From CAZKGE01 sp964541695 (GTDB taxonomy: Bacteria > Bacillota > Clostridia > Christensenellales > CAG-138), in contig CAZIRB010000080.1 of assembly GCA_964541695.1 (NCBI GenBank), positions 1 through 10,900 of the forward strand: 10,900 bases of DNA, given 5' to 3'. Every line of letters begins with the position of its first letter. The first letter of the stretch is position 1. The notes below the pieces were generated by a model. It saw nothing but the letters and a program-made list of their open reading frames with translations, searched no databases and was not told the DNA's origin. Positions 1 to 5,995 of the stretch are shown piece by piece. The position numbers and the translations under genes are program-made.

Positions 1-81
1 GGGCACGTTGAGGGCTCCGTCTCCAAAGGGCACGTTGAGGGCTCCGTCTCCAAAGGGCACGTTGAGGGCTCCGCCCTCAAA
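1..81. repeat. Three tandem copies of a 27-bp unit
   Basis: Positions 1-27 and 28-54 are identical and 55-81 differs only near its 3' end (GTCTCC becomes GCCCTC). Each unit begins GGGCACGTTGAGGGCTCC and ends in AAA. In the third copy the change completes a perfect inverted repeat (62-69 with 73-80), so only this copy forms a hairpin. The array starts at the window edge and may extend further left. Reading frames across it are translations of a repeat and are not credible genes. There are no unique spacers, so it is not a CRISPR array. Confidence 0.9.
62..80. repeat. Hairpin, 8-bp stem with TCC loop
   Basis: TTGAGGGC (62-69) pairs perfectly with GCCCTCAA (73-80) around a TCC loop. It belongs to a class of hairpins with three-base loops (TCC, GCC or GGA) that recurs at 187-205, 225-251, 3081-3095, 3106-3124 and 3232-3250. 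No gene is associated. Confidence 0.75.
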
Positions 82-115
82 CTCCCGCTCAAGGGACAAG
101 TCCCTTGAGAATCCC
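82..115 (+). repeat. 34-bp composite block containing a 22-bp palindrome
   Basis: The block starts CTCCCG and ends GAATCCC. Inside it CTCAAGGGAC (88-97) and GTCCCTTGAG (100-109) form a perfect 10-bp-arm palindrome with AA at the centre. The same 34 bp occurs in inverted orientation at 3197-3230 with one difference, at the palindrome centre (33 of 34 identical). It is non-coding, lies downstream of aspartate kinase, and is part of the modular intergenic repeat. Confidence 0.85.
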
Positions 116-155
116 GAAGGAAAGGGCGCGAAAGCAAGCGGCACTCGCATCTTTT

Positions 156-180
156 GCTTCTTTTCTTTCAGAAAAGAAGC
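156..180. repeat. Hairpin, 11-bp stem
   Basis: GCTTCTTTTCT (156-166) pairs perfectly with AGAAAAGAAGC (170-180) around a TTC loop. The stem is A/T-rich with pyrimidines on one side and purines on the other, unlike the GC-rich hairpins around it. It sits in the non-coding stretch 1-277. It has no adjoining T-tract that would make it an obvious terminator. Confidence 0.75.
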
Positions 181-186
181 GGGGGC

Positions 187-205
187 GCGAGGGCGGAGCC
201 CTCGC
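187..205. repeat. Hairpin, 8-bp stem with GGA loop
   Basis: GCGAGGGC (187-194) pairs perfectly with GCCCTCGC (198-205) around a GGA loop. Its core GAGGGC is the same as in the hairpin at 62-80, but it lies in the opposite orientation (loop GGA instead of TCC) and has different outer base pairs that still match each other. Confidence 0.75.
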
Positions 206-224
206 ATCTAAATGCCTTCCAAAC

Positions 225-251
225 AAGAACAGGGGCTCCGCCCCTGTTCTT
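225..251 (-). terminator. 12-bp hairpin, possible terminator of aspartate kinase
   Basis: AAGAACAGGGG (225-235) pairs with CCCCTGTTCTT (241-251), and C236-G240 extends the stem to 12 bp around a TCC loop. It lies about 27 bp after the aspartate kinase stop codon. On the minus strand the 3' side reads GTTCTTGTTTGG, so the T-tract is broken and weak. It may terminate the DUF1015/aspartate kinase transcript, or it may be only another member of the intergenic hairpin family. Confidence 0.45.
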
Positions 252-277
252 AATCGTCCCCCGTCTCCCGCGCGCCC

Positions 278-1597
278 CTACTTAAACGCGTTATAGATCG
301 CGCGGACGGCGGTCTCGAAATCGTCGCTCTCGACGCCGACGATGATGTTCATCTCCGACGAGCCCTGGTCGATCATGCGGATGTTGACGCCCGCCTCGTA
401 GAGCGCGGTGAATAAGCGCGCTGCCACGCCGCGGCTGTTCACCATGCCGCGGCCCACGGTCGCGATCAAAGCCATGTTGGAGGTGAGCTCGACGGTCTTG
501 GGGTCGCAGTCCTCCTTGATTTCGCGGACCACGGTCTCGAGGTGGTCGTTCAGGTTCGCGTCCGAGATAACGAGCGACATCGTGTCGATGCCGGACGGCA
601 TGTGTTCGAACGAAATGTTGTGTTTCTCCAGCACGCGCAGCACGCGGTAGCCAAAGCCCACCTCGTTGTGCATGTTGTCCTTGTAGAGCGTGATGACCGT
701 AAAGCCGCGGCGGCCCGCCACGCCCGTCATGATGCCCTCGCGCTGGTAGTATTTTAAGTAGCTGTCCGGCACGATCATCGTGCCCGGCTCGTCCGGCGCG
801 TTCGTGTTGCGCACGTTGATCGGAATCTTCGCGCGGCGCACCGGGAAAATCGAGTCCTCGTGCAGCACCGTCGCGCCCATGTACGACAACTCCCGCAGCT
901 CCGCGTACGTCACGGTGCGCATCACCTTGGGATTATCGACGATGCGCGGGTCCGCCATCAAGAAGCCCGACACGTCCGTCCAGTTCTCGTATACGTCGGC
1001 GTGCACTGCGCGCGCGACGATCGCGCCCGTGATGTCCGAGCCCCCGCGCGAAAACGTCCGTATGCCGCCCTCGCGCCGCCGGCCGTAAAAGCCCGGCACG
1101 ACCACGCGCTGCATGTTCTCGAGCCGGCTCGACCATTTCTGCGTGGTCTCGTCGTCGTACGCGCCGTCCGCCGTGTGGAAGCACACGATCTCCGCCGCGT
1201 CGAGGAACGTAAAGCCCAGATACTCGGCCATGAGCAGGCCGTTTAAATACTCGCCGCGGCTTGCGATATAGTCCTCGCTCGCGCCGTCGCGGATGTTCTT
1301 TTCGACGTTGTCCAGCTCGCGCGCAATGTTCGTGGAAAGCCCCAGCTCGCGCTCGATCTCGAGGTACCGCTCGCGCACGTCGGCAAATATCGCGCGGTAA
1401 TCACCCTCCGTGCGCGCCGCCTCCGCCGTCTGATACAGCAGATCCGTGATCTTCGTGTCCTCCTTGCCGCGCTTGCCGGGCGCGCTCGGCACGACATACA
1501 GGATCTCCGGGTCGGCAAGCACGATCTGCTTCACCTTTTGAAAGCACTTTGCGTCCGCGAGCGACGAACCGCCGAATTTTGCTACCTTGACCGCCAT
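278..1597 (-). CDS. lysC: Aspartate kinase
   Basis: This enzyme phosphorylates aspartate, the committed step to lysine, methionine and threonine, in the cytoplasm. The 439-residue length fits a single-function aspartate kinase. The N-terminal amino-acid-kinase domain has KFGGSS at 7-12, SRGEYLNG near 113-120, a PGFYG loop at 168-172, RGGSDITGA at 184-192 and WTDVSGFLMADPR at 206-218. Two ACT domains follow, about 290-360 and 374-437, the usual site of amino-acid feedback. I start at ATG 1597 because GGGGGAG lies 9 bases upstream; an in-frame TTG at 1615 would place that site inside the gene. It follows the DUF1015 gene with an 18-bp gap, the gap itself holding the ribosome site, so the two are very probably co-transcribed. 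The leader upstream of the operon is too short for a lysine riboswitch. The symbol follows family naming and does not specify which end product inhibits it. Confidence 0.93.
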   Translation of the reverse strand: MAVKVAKFGGSSLADAKCFQKVKQIVLADPEILYVVPSAPGKRGKEDTKITDLLYQTAEAARTEGDYRAIFADVRERYLEIERELGLSTNIARELDNVEKNIRDGASEDYIASRGEYLNGLLMAEYLGFTFLDAAEIVCFHTADGAYDDETTQKWSSRLENMQRVVVPGFYGRRREGGIRTFSRGGSDITGAIVARAVHADVYENWTDVSGFLMADPRIVDNPKVMRTVTYAELRELSYMGATVLHEDSIFPVRRAKIPINVRNTNAPDEPGTMIVPDSYLKYYQREGIMTGVAGRRGFTVITLYKDNMHNEVGFGYRVLRVLEKHNISFEHMPSGIDTMSLVISDANLNDHLETVVREIKEDCDPKTVELTSNMALIATVGRGMVNSRGVAARLFTALYEAGVNIRMIDQGSSEMNIIVGVESDDFETAVRAIYNAFK

Positions 1598-1615
1598 GCG
1601 CGTTTTCTCCCCCAA

Positions 1616-2935
1616 TTACCGCTCAATTTTTCTGCATTCCATATAGTAGCGCTTCTCGTTCGCCTCACCCATCGAGAACGTCTTGCGCGGAAGCGCGCCG
1701 TCGAACACGACCGTCGGGAACAGCTCGGACTTCTCCATCTTCGGCAGCAAAAAGCCGATCGTCCCGTCCTTTTGCGAGAGCGCCCCGACCACGTCCGCAC
1801 CGTGGATATAGTCGACGGACGCCCCCGGCGTTTCGGCAAGCAGCGCGTCGATCGCGTTCTGAAGCGTGCCGACCGCGAGCTGCTGCGCGGGTCCCGACAC
1901 GACGAACGCGCCCTGTATGTGCTTTGTCAGCACCGGCAGCACGTGCGTTTCGCCGCCCGCGGCCGCCGTCCCCGCGCCTTCACGCCATTCGCAGTGCGCG
2001 TTCTGTTCGTTGAGTATGCTGCCGAGCCGGCACATCGCGGTGGCCGCGTCCACGCCGAACAGCGCTCGATGGATCGGCTCGAACACGATGCCCTCGTCGT
2101 GCACGTTCTCAATCTCGACGAGCGCGAACCGCGCCGGATGGTCCGCGTGCTCGCCCTCCGGCAAATCTTTTTTAATCTTCTCCCAGTACGCCTTCGCCGT
2201 GGCGAAACTGTGGTTGCCGTCGCCCATGGCGAACAGCAGCGGTTCGTCCACGCCGTATTTTTTATAAAACGCCGCCTTGTCGGTCAACGCGGCCAGCGCG
2301 TTCAATACGCCGTTGATCTCGGCCTCGCCGGACACGAGCCGGCCCGCAATATGTCCGCCGTCCAGCATCAGATCGGTATCGTACAAAAGCGGCAGCGTGG
2401 CCGCGCGCGCGCTGAGCGGCTCGATCACCGTCTTATTCGGGTCGTCGATCAGCACGAGGATGTGCGGCAGCTCCAGCGCCGCGCCCTCGCGGATGCGCAG
2501 CCGCGGCGGGATTCGTTCCTCGATCGTGCCCTCCGTCGCGCGGATCAGCGTCTTTGCGCCCTTGTGATAGTCGTACCGCTCGAGGTCGAGCGCCAGCACG
2601 AGGCCGCGCCGCGTGTTGCCCGCGACCGTGCGCTCGACCAGCACGAACCCCTCGCCCGCCTCCGCCAGCACGCCGCGCTTCAGGTAGTCCCGCATGCTCG
2701 CCTTGATCGCTTCGATCCGCTCCGCCTCCCCCGGCTTGCCGAGGTACGCCTCCGGCAAAATCAGATGCAGCGCGGTCGGCGCATCCCCCGCGATCCTTTC
2801 CGCGTTCTCCCAGTATTCCGGCTGCGACGTGTATTGGTCGCAGGCCACGACCGCCCACTTGAAAAAGTCGGAGCCCGCCCCGGGCAGCAGTACGTTGGGG
2901 ACTAGCACGCCGACGTCGTTGGCAAACCGATGCAT
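1616..2935 (-). CDS. DUF1015 family protein
   Basis: A 439-residue soluble protein of the DUF1015 (COG4198) family; its reaction has not been established to my knowledge. Diagnostic stretches are VGVLVPNVLLP near the N terminus (8-18), MGDGNHSFATAK at 237-248, VEIENVHDEGIVFEPIHR at 273-290, VDYIHGAD at 374-381 and the C-terminal PRKTFSMGEANEKRYYM at 416-432. No signal peptide or membrane helix is visible. The start is ATG 2935, with GGAGGG seven bases upstream; the same frame stays open to 3544 but that extension crosses the promoter and the intergenic hairpins and is not real. A TTGCAT-17-TATAAT promoter lies just upstream, giving a leader of about 27 bases. It is first in an operon with aspartate kinase. 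Relatives are, from memory, often found beside serine-biosynthesis genes, so a role in amino-acid metabolism is a reasonable inference. Confidence 0.88.
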   Translation of the reverse strand: MHRFANDVGVLVPNVLLPGAGSDFFKWAVVACDQYTSQPEYWENAERIAGDAPTALHLILPEAYLGKPGEAERIEAIKASMRDYLKRGVLAEAGEGFVLVERTVAGNTRRGLVLALDLERYDYHKGAKTLIRATEGTIEERIPPRLRIREGAALELPHILVLIDDPNKTVIEPLSARAATLPLLYDTDLMLDGGHIAGRLVSGEAEINGVLNALAALTDKAAFYKKYGVDEPLLFAMGDGNHSFATAKAYWEKIKKDLPEGEHADHPARFALVEIENVHDEGIVFEPIHRALFGVDAATAMCRLGSILNEQNAHCEWREGAGTAAAGGETHVLPVLTKHIQGAFVVSGPAQQLAVGTLQNAIDALLAETPGASVDYIHGADVVGALSQKDGTIGFLLPKMEKSELFPTVVFDGALPRKTFSMGEANEKRYYMECRKIER

Positions 2936-2968
2936 GACGAAACCCTCCGAAAATGCAAGAATGGATTT

Positions 2969-2997
2969 ATTATATCCTGCCGGACGCGCGTATGCAA
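2969..2997 (-). promoter_or_regulatory. SigA-type promoter of the DUF1015/aspartate kinase operon
   Basis: On the minus strand TTGCAT (2992-2997) and TATAAT (2969-2974) are separated by exactly 17 bp. Transcription should begin near 2962, leaving about 27 bases before ATG 2935, which contain the GGAGGG ribosome site at 2943-2948. The -10 box is a perfect consensus and the -35 box matches at four of six positions. Confidence 0.75.
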
Positions 2998-3130
2998 GGC
3001 GGCATTGGGCTGAAAATGCGCGGGTTTCGGGTACGGAGAAACGGGAAGGGGAGCGGGGGAACGGGGAACGAGGAACGATTGAGGGCTCCGCCCTCGGAAA
3101 CCAGAGCAGGGGCGCCGCCCCTGCACCCCG

Positions 3131-3152
3131 CCAAAGGGACACGTCCCTTTGG
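3131..3152. repeat. 22-bp palindrome, variant arms
   Basis: CCAAAGGGAC (3131-3140) pairs perfectly with GTCCCTTTGG (3143-3152) around AC. It matches the palindromes at 88-109 and 3203-3224 in its inner AGGGAC core. The outer arm differs (CCAA instead of CTCA), and the right arm carries the matching complementary changes, so pairing is conserved while sequence is not. Confidence 0.8.
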
Positions 3153-3196
3153 AAACCCCAATATGGGAAGGCAATAAAAGCAGCTTGGCGCAGAAA

Positions 3197-3230
3197 GGGA
3201 TTCTCAAGGGACGTGTCCCTTGAGCGGGAG
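3197..3230 (-). repeat. Inverted copy of the 34-bp block at 82-115
   Basis: Read on the minus strand, this block matches 82-115 at 33 of 34 positions. It contains the palindrome with arms 3203-3212 and 3215-3224. On its plus-strand 3' side it runs directly into another hairpin (3232-3250, arms TCGAGAGC and GCTCTCGA, loop GGA). Together with 82-115 it flanks the DUF1015/aspartate kinase operon in inverted orientation. Confidence 0.85.
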
Positions 3231-3280
3231 CTCGAGAGCGGAGCTCTCGAACGTTCCCCGTTCCCCTTCCCCCGTCCTCC

Positions 3281-3318
3281 AAAAGCGCAGCGGCGCCCGC
3301 CGAAGCGGGCGCCGCTGC
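3281..3318 (-). terminator. Intrinsic terminator of the decarboxylase gene
   Basis: The arms 3287-3300 and 3305-3318 are perfectly complementary over 14 bp. On the minus strand the loop is UUCG closed by C-G, the exceptionally stable cUUCGg tetraloop. The 3' side continues GCTTTTGG, a short T-tract. The stem begins about 20 bp after the decarboxylase TAG stop at 3339-3341. The T-tract is short, but stem stability and position make termination likely. Confidence 0.8.
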
Positions 3319-3338
3319 ATATCAAAACTCTGTCCGTT

Positions 3339-4553
3339 CTATTCGCCGAGACTCCCGTCCTCGCGCAGCAGGTACTGCACGGGCGCGGCGTGGCTTGAGA
3401 ACTGCACGGGCGTGAGCGCGTGGGCATAGCTGCCGGCGTTGGAAACGCGCACGAGGTCGCCGACCTCGGCTTTTGGCAGCGTAATGCCGGCGGCGAGCAC
3501 GTCGGCGGCGGTACAGAGGTTGCCGACGAGATCGACGGTCTCACGCTGCGGCGCGTCGGTCAGGAGCTCAAACGAAAACGCGTTTTTGCACGTATACAGC
3601 GGCTCGGGCGCGGGGAAGCCGCCATCGGGCAGCAAAGATTCGAGCATGTGCGCAAACACGGGCCGGGAGAAGCCGTTCAGCCCGCCCTGCACGATCACAC
3701 AGGTCTTGCCGCGGGCGCGCTTGACGTCGACGACGCTCGTGTAATACGTGCCGGCGTTGCAGGTTAAAAACCGGCCGCTCTCGATCAGGAGCCGCGCGCC
3801 GAGCGTCCTCTGGTTCTCGTCGGCGACGCAGGCGGCCTGCTCGGCCAGGCACGCAAAATCGAGCGGCTTTTCGCGGGTGCGGTCGTAGACGGTGCCGACG
3901 CCGCCGCCGAAGTTGACGAACCGGATCGAAAAGCCCGGCAGCGTATCGATCTTTTGCGCGAGCTGGAGGCAGCGCCCGTAATAGCGCCCGAGCAGGGCGG
4001 CGTCGAGAATCTGCGACTTGACGTGCACGTGGATGCCGACGACGGAGAGGTGATGCAGATGCGAGAGCCGGTCGGACAACTCCGGCAGGTCCTCGGCGCA
4101 CACGCCGAACTTGCCCGCGGCGCCCCTGTCGCCGTCCATCGTAAAATCGGGATTGACGCGCAGCCCCACGCGAACGGACTCGCCGCGCTCCATGGCGGCG
4201 GCGTTGATGCGCTCGAGCTCGCCGACGCTGTCGGCGGTGAGCACGCAATGGTTCAGCGCGTCCTCGATGTCCGCGCGCGACTTGCCGGGCGCGGAGTAAT
4301 AGATATCGTCCGCCGAAACGCCCGCCGCGCGCGAGATGCGCACCTCGCCGGCCGACGCCGCGTCGGCGCCGAGGCCGCAGCCCGCGATCGCCGCGACGAC
4401 GGGCGGGAACGGGTTCGTCTTAATCGAATACAGAAAGTCATAGCCGGGCAGCATCGTTTTAAGCGTGCCCGCGCGTTCGCGGATCGCCCGCTCGTCGTAG
4501 ACGTAGCACGGCGTATGGCGCTTCAAAAATGCAAGGCGTTCGTTCTCGGTCAT
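3339..4553 (-). CDS. Fold-type III PLP-dependent decarboxylase (LysA/BtrK-like)
   Basis: A 404-residue member of the ornithine/diaminopimelate/arginine decarboxylase family 2. It has an alanine-racemase-like PLP barrel and a C-terminal beta domain. YSIKTNP at 42-48 supplies the PLP lysine (K45). GIHVHVKSQ at 173-181 holds the His that stacks on the cofactor (H177), GGGVG at 216-220 binds phosphate, and E258 in ESGRF should contact the pyridine nitrogen. C347 and Y376 fit the residues given by the other subunit of the dimer. The Cys-Glu-Ser stretch usual in diaminopimelate decarboxylase reads CTAAD. The region around VIVQGGLNGFSRP and SYAHALTPVQFSSHAAP resembles decarboxylases that act on modified or carrier-bound substrates (BtrK and exosortase-associated types), so I do not call it lysA. 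It is a single-gene unit with GGAG ten bases upstream of ATG, its own promoter and its own terminator. The substrate is unknown. Confidence 0.85.
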   Translation of the reverse strand: MTENERLAFLKRHTPCYVYDERAIRERAGTLKTMLPGYDFLYSIKTNPFPPVVAAIAGCGLGADAASAGEVRISRAAGVSADDIYYSAPGKSRADIEDALNHCVLTADSVGELERINAAAMERGESVRVGLRVNPDFTMDGDRGAAGKFGVCAEDLPELSDRLSHLHHLSVVGIHVHVKSQILDAALLGRYYGRCLQLAQKIDTLPGFSIRFVNFGGGVGTVYDRTREKPLDFACLAEQAACVADENQRTLGARLLIESGRFLTCNAGTYYTSVVDVKRARGKTCVIVQGGLNGFSRPVFAHMLESLLPDGGFPAPEPLYTCKNAFSFELLTDAPQRETVDLVGNLCTAADVLAAGITLPKAEVGDLVRVSNAGSYAHALTPVQFSSHAAPVQYLLREDGSLGE

Positions 4554-4609
4554 GGCTGAATCGCTCCTTTTTTGGTTTCGGCGGCCGATGTGATGGAAGT
4601 TTCGTACCC

Positions 4610-4638
4610 ATTATAGCGCAATTTTACCCCTTGGGCAA
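4610..4638 (-). promoter_or_regulatory. Promoter of the decarboxylase gene
   Basis: On the minus strand TTGCCC (4633-4638) and a perfect TATAAT (4610-4615) are separated by 17 bp. Transcription would begin near 4603, leaving a leader of about 50 bases with AAAAGGAG ahead of ATG 4553. The -35 box is the 3' end of the T-rich tail of the preceding terminator, so the two signals overlap. Confidence 0.7.
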
Positions 4639-4665
4639 AGAAAAAGCCCGCGCGAAAAGCGCGGG
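4637..4665 (-). terminator. Intrinsic terminator of the glycosidase/small membrane protein operon
   Basis: CCCGCGC (4647-4653) pairs with GCGCGGG (4659-4665) around a five-base loop. On the minus strand the hairpin is followed by CTTTTTCTTTG. It lies about 29 bp after the stop codon of the small membrane protein gene. Its tail merges into the -35 box of the decarboxylase promoter. Confidence 0.8.
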
Positions 4666-4693
4666 AAGCGGGAAACCCAATAAAATCTTTCCG

Positions 4694-4954
4694 TCACGGC
4701 CGCCGCTGATAGCCGATCAACAGCACCGCGCAGACGACGCCGAGCACGGAGCAGCAAAATATGAGCCAGTCCGTGATCCCGTTTCGCAAAAAGCCCATCG
4801 CGGGATTGAAGAGCGTGATGACAAAGAACGTCAGCAGCATCAGGCACAGCACGATCAGCGCGTGCGGCAGCAGCCGCTCGATCAGGCCGGGCCGCCGGTC
4901 CCCGTATCTCGCGCCGCCCGGCATCAGCGGGCGGCAGCGGAAAAATCCACGCAT
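4694..4954 (-). CDS. Small two-helix membrane protein
   Basis: An 86-residue protein that I do not recognise. It has a basic N terminus (RCRPLMPGGARYGDRRPG) and two hydrophobic segments, about 27-49 (LLPHALIVLCLMLLTFFVI) and 60-81, the second ending in a basic QRRP tail. It is probably an integral cytoplasmic-membrane protein. AAAGGAG sits five bases before ATG 4954 and overlaps the TGA stop of the upstream glycosidase gene (4966-4968), so translation of the two is probably coupled. The clear ribosome site, the position inside a defined transcription unit and the terminator just after it argue that it is real. A role with the membrane-anchored glycosidase, such as anchoring or export, is only an inference from position. 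Confidence 0.72.
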   Translation of the reverse strand: MRGFFRCRPLMPGGARYGDRRPGLIERLLPHALIVLCLMLLTFFVITLFNPAMGFLRNGITDWLIFCCSVLGVVCAVLLIGYQRRP

Positions 4955-4965
4955 AGCGGCTCCTT

Positions 4966-5940
4966 TCAGCCTAAGGCGGGCTCGGCGATAAAGAGGATGT
5001 CCGTGATGGGCCGGCCGCCGTTGCTCGGGCTGTTGACCAGTGAATCGCCGAATACCAGCGCGGAAGACTGGCCGCCGTCGAGGTTGTAGGCCAGTTTGCA
5101 GCCGAGCGACTCCATGAGCTTTGCCAATTGGTCCAATGTCATACCCTTCGAGTCCTTGCTGCGGCCGTCGACGGCGACGAAGCAGTAATGTCCCGGCTCG
5201 TAATAGCCGATCGCGGAGCGCGGGTTATAGCTGGCGATGCGGCCGGTGAAGCCGTCCTTTGCCGCGCCAAATTCGTCGAGCAGCGACGGGCCGAAGCACC
5301 AGGCCTGGTACGCGCCGTTTGCCATCTCTAAGTCGGCGTCGAACGCGTCCTTCGTAAACGTGCGCATCGTGCCGTCCTCGTACAATACGAGCACGTCCGC
5401 GTCCGCGTTGCTGCGGTACAGCACGCCGTTTCGTATCACGACGCCGCTCTTGCTGTCGACGCCGTAGTAGTCGCCGTTGAGCGCACAGATGGCGTTGTTG
5501 TTTTCGGCCATGACGAGCGCGCGCTCGCGGATGGCCTTGCCGTAGGTACCCTTGGCAAACGCCGACTGGAAGCACGCGATGTCCGAGATGTGGATGTCCG
5601 TCACATAATAGACCACGCGGCCGTCGTCGACGGTCGACAGCGCGGCGGCCACGTGTTCGCTCCTGTACTCCGTGTCCGTGGCGACCGTCCGTCCCTGGGC
5701 AAACGGCCCCGGCGTCGCGGTCGGCCCCGGCGTCGGGCTCGGCCCGGCCGCGGCGGGCGCGGTGGGAACCGCCGTCGGCGTGGGCGTTGCCAGGGCGGCG
5801 GCCGCCGTTTGCCGCGGCGTCTCCGGCTCGAGCCGGGACGGCAGCACATGATGGAACAGCGCGAACACGCAAAGGCTCGCGCCGGTGACCAAAATATCGA
5901 TGCCGATCAATGCCCATATGGGCAGCAGCCTGCGTTTCAA
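4966..5940 (-). CDS. Membrane-anchored phosphodiester glycosidase family protein (NAGPA/DUF2233)
   Basis: A 324-residue protein with a basic start (MKRRLL), one transmembrane or uncleaved signal segment at about 6-29, then a Pro/Thr/Ala linker (about 38-80, with repeated TPTP and PTPGP). A C-terminal phosphodiester-glycosidase domain follows. Family landmarks are NGDYYG at 155-160, NPRSAIGYY at 239-247, VDGR at 257-260 and NLDGGQSSALVF at 286-297. The family includes the enzyme that uncovers mannose-6-phosphate in animals; bacterial members are thought to act on cell-surface or exopolymer sugar phosphodiesters outside the membrane. The start is uncertain. TTG 5940 has GGGGTGA seven bases upstream and gives a natural signal-anchor start. 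GTG 5943 and ATG 5973 are alternatives, but the ATG lies inside a terminator-like hairpin and has no good ribosome site. It is coupled to the small membrane protein downstream. Confidence 0.85.
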   Translation of the reverse strand: MKRRLLPIWALIGIDILVTGASLCVFALFHHVLPSRLEPETPRQTAAAALATPTPTAVPTAPAAAGPSPTPGPTATPGPFAQGRTVATDTEYRSEHVAAALSTVDDGRVVYYVTDIHISDIACFQSAFAKGTYGKAIRERALVMAENNNAICALNGDYYGVDSKSGVVIRNGVLYRSNADADVLVLYEDGTMRTFTKDAFDADLEMANGAYQAWCFGPSLLDEFGAAKDGFTGRIASYNPRSAIGYYEPGHYCFVAVDGRSKDSKGMTLDQLAKLMESLGCKLAYNLDGGQSSALVFGDSLVNSPSNGGRPITDILFIAEPALG

Positions 5941-5958
5941 CACCGTTTCACCCCGCAC

Positions 5959-5990
5959 AAAAAAGCCGCGCATCCGCCCCGGATACGCGG
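5959..5990 (-). terminator. Intrinsic terminator after the DUF362 gene, or leader hairpin of the glycosidase gene
   Basis: The arms 5966-5976 and 5980-5990 pair over 11 bp with one G-T wobble and a GGG loop on the minus strand. They are followed by a GC pair step and six Ts (complement of 5959-5964). This is a textbook terminator, about 86 bp after the DUF362 stop. It also ends only 19 bp before the preferred glycosidase start, so the glycosidase promoter must lie upstream of or within it. Confidence 0.75.
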
Positions 5991-5995
5991 TGTTC

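Larger units (their letters stand above)
3056..3266. repeat. Modular intergenic element bounded by 15-bp inverted repeats
   Basis: This non-coding stretch lies between the decarboxylase terminator and the DUF1015 promoter. Its ends are a perfect inverted repeat, GGGGAACGGGGAACG at 3056-3070 and its complement at 3252-3266. The left end is built of 7-bp units (GGGAACG at 3057, 3064 and, with one change, 3071) that lead into TTGAGGGCTCC. Inside are five perfect hairpins or palindromes: 3081-3095, 3106-3124, 3131-3152, 3203-3224 and 3232-3250. No reading frame in it is credible. The termini are of low complexity, so the inverted repeat could partly reflect purine/pyrimidine bias, but the ordered internal modules are clear. 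It could be a small non-autonomous mobile element or a repeat of the REP/BIME type; no target-site duplication was identified. Confidence 0.7.

Noticed and set aside
1..81. CRISPR array
   Set aside because: Units are directly adjacent with no unique spacers, and no cas gene is present.
8..211. Open frame with a repeated RAPSPKGTL peptide
   Set aside because: It is a translation of the 27-bp tandem repeat and hairpins, with no ribosome site and no recognisable domain.
1538..2905. Long open frame on the plus strand opposite aspartate kinase and DUF1015
   Set aside because: Arg/His-rich shadow of high-GC coding DNA; the opposite strand encodes clear conserved families over the whole stretch.
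2936..2968. Lysine riboswitch ahead of the aspartate kinase operon
   Set aside because: The predicted leader is only about 27 bases, too short for an L-box.
2936..3544. N-terminal extension of the DUF1015 gene
   Set aside because: The frame is open but runs through the promoter, the intergenic repeat, the decarboxylase terminator and the decarboxylase 3' end; ATG 2935 has an ideal ribosome site.
4936..5973. MRGFF at the start of both the small membrane protein and the ATG 5973 glycosidase frame
   Set aside because: Possible sign of duplication or of ATG 5973 being the real start, but five residues are too few and the DNA around them does not match further.
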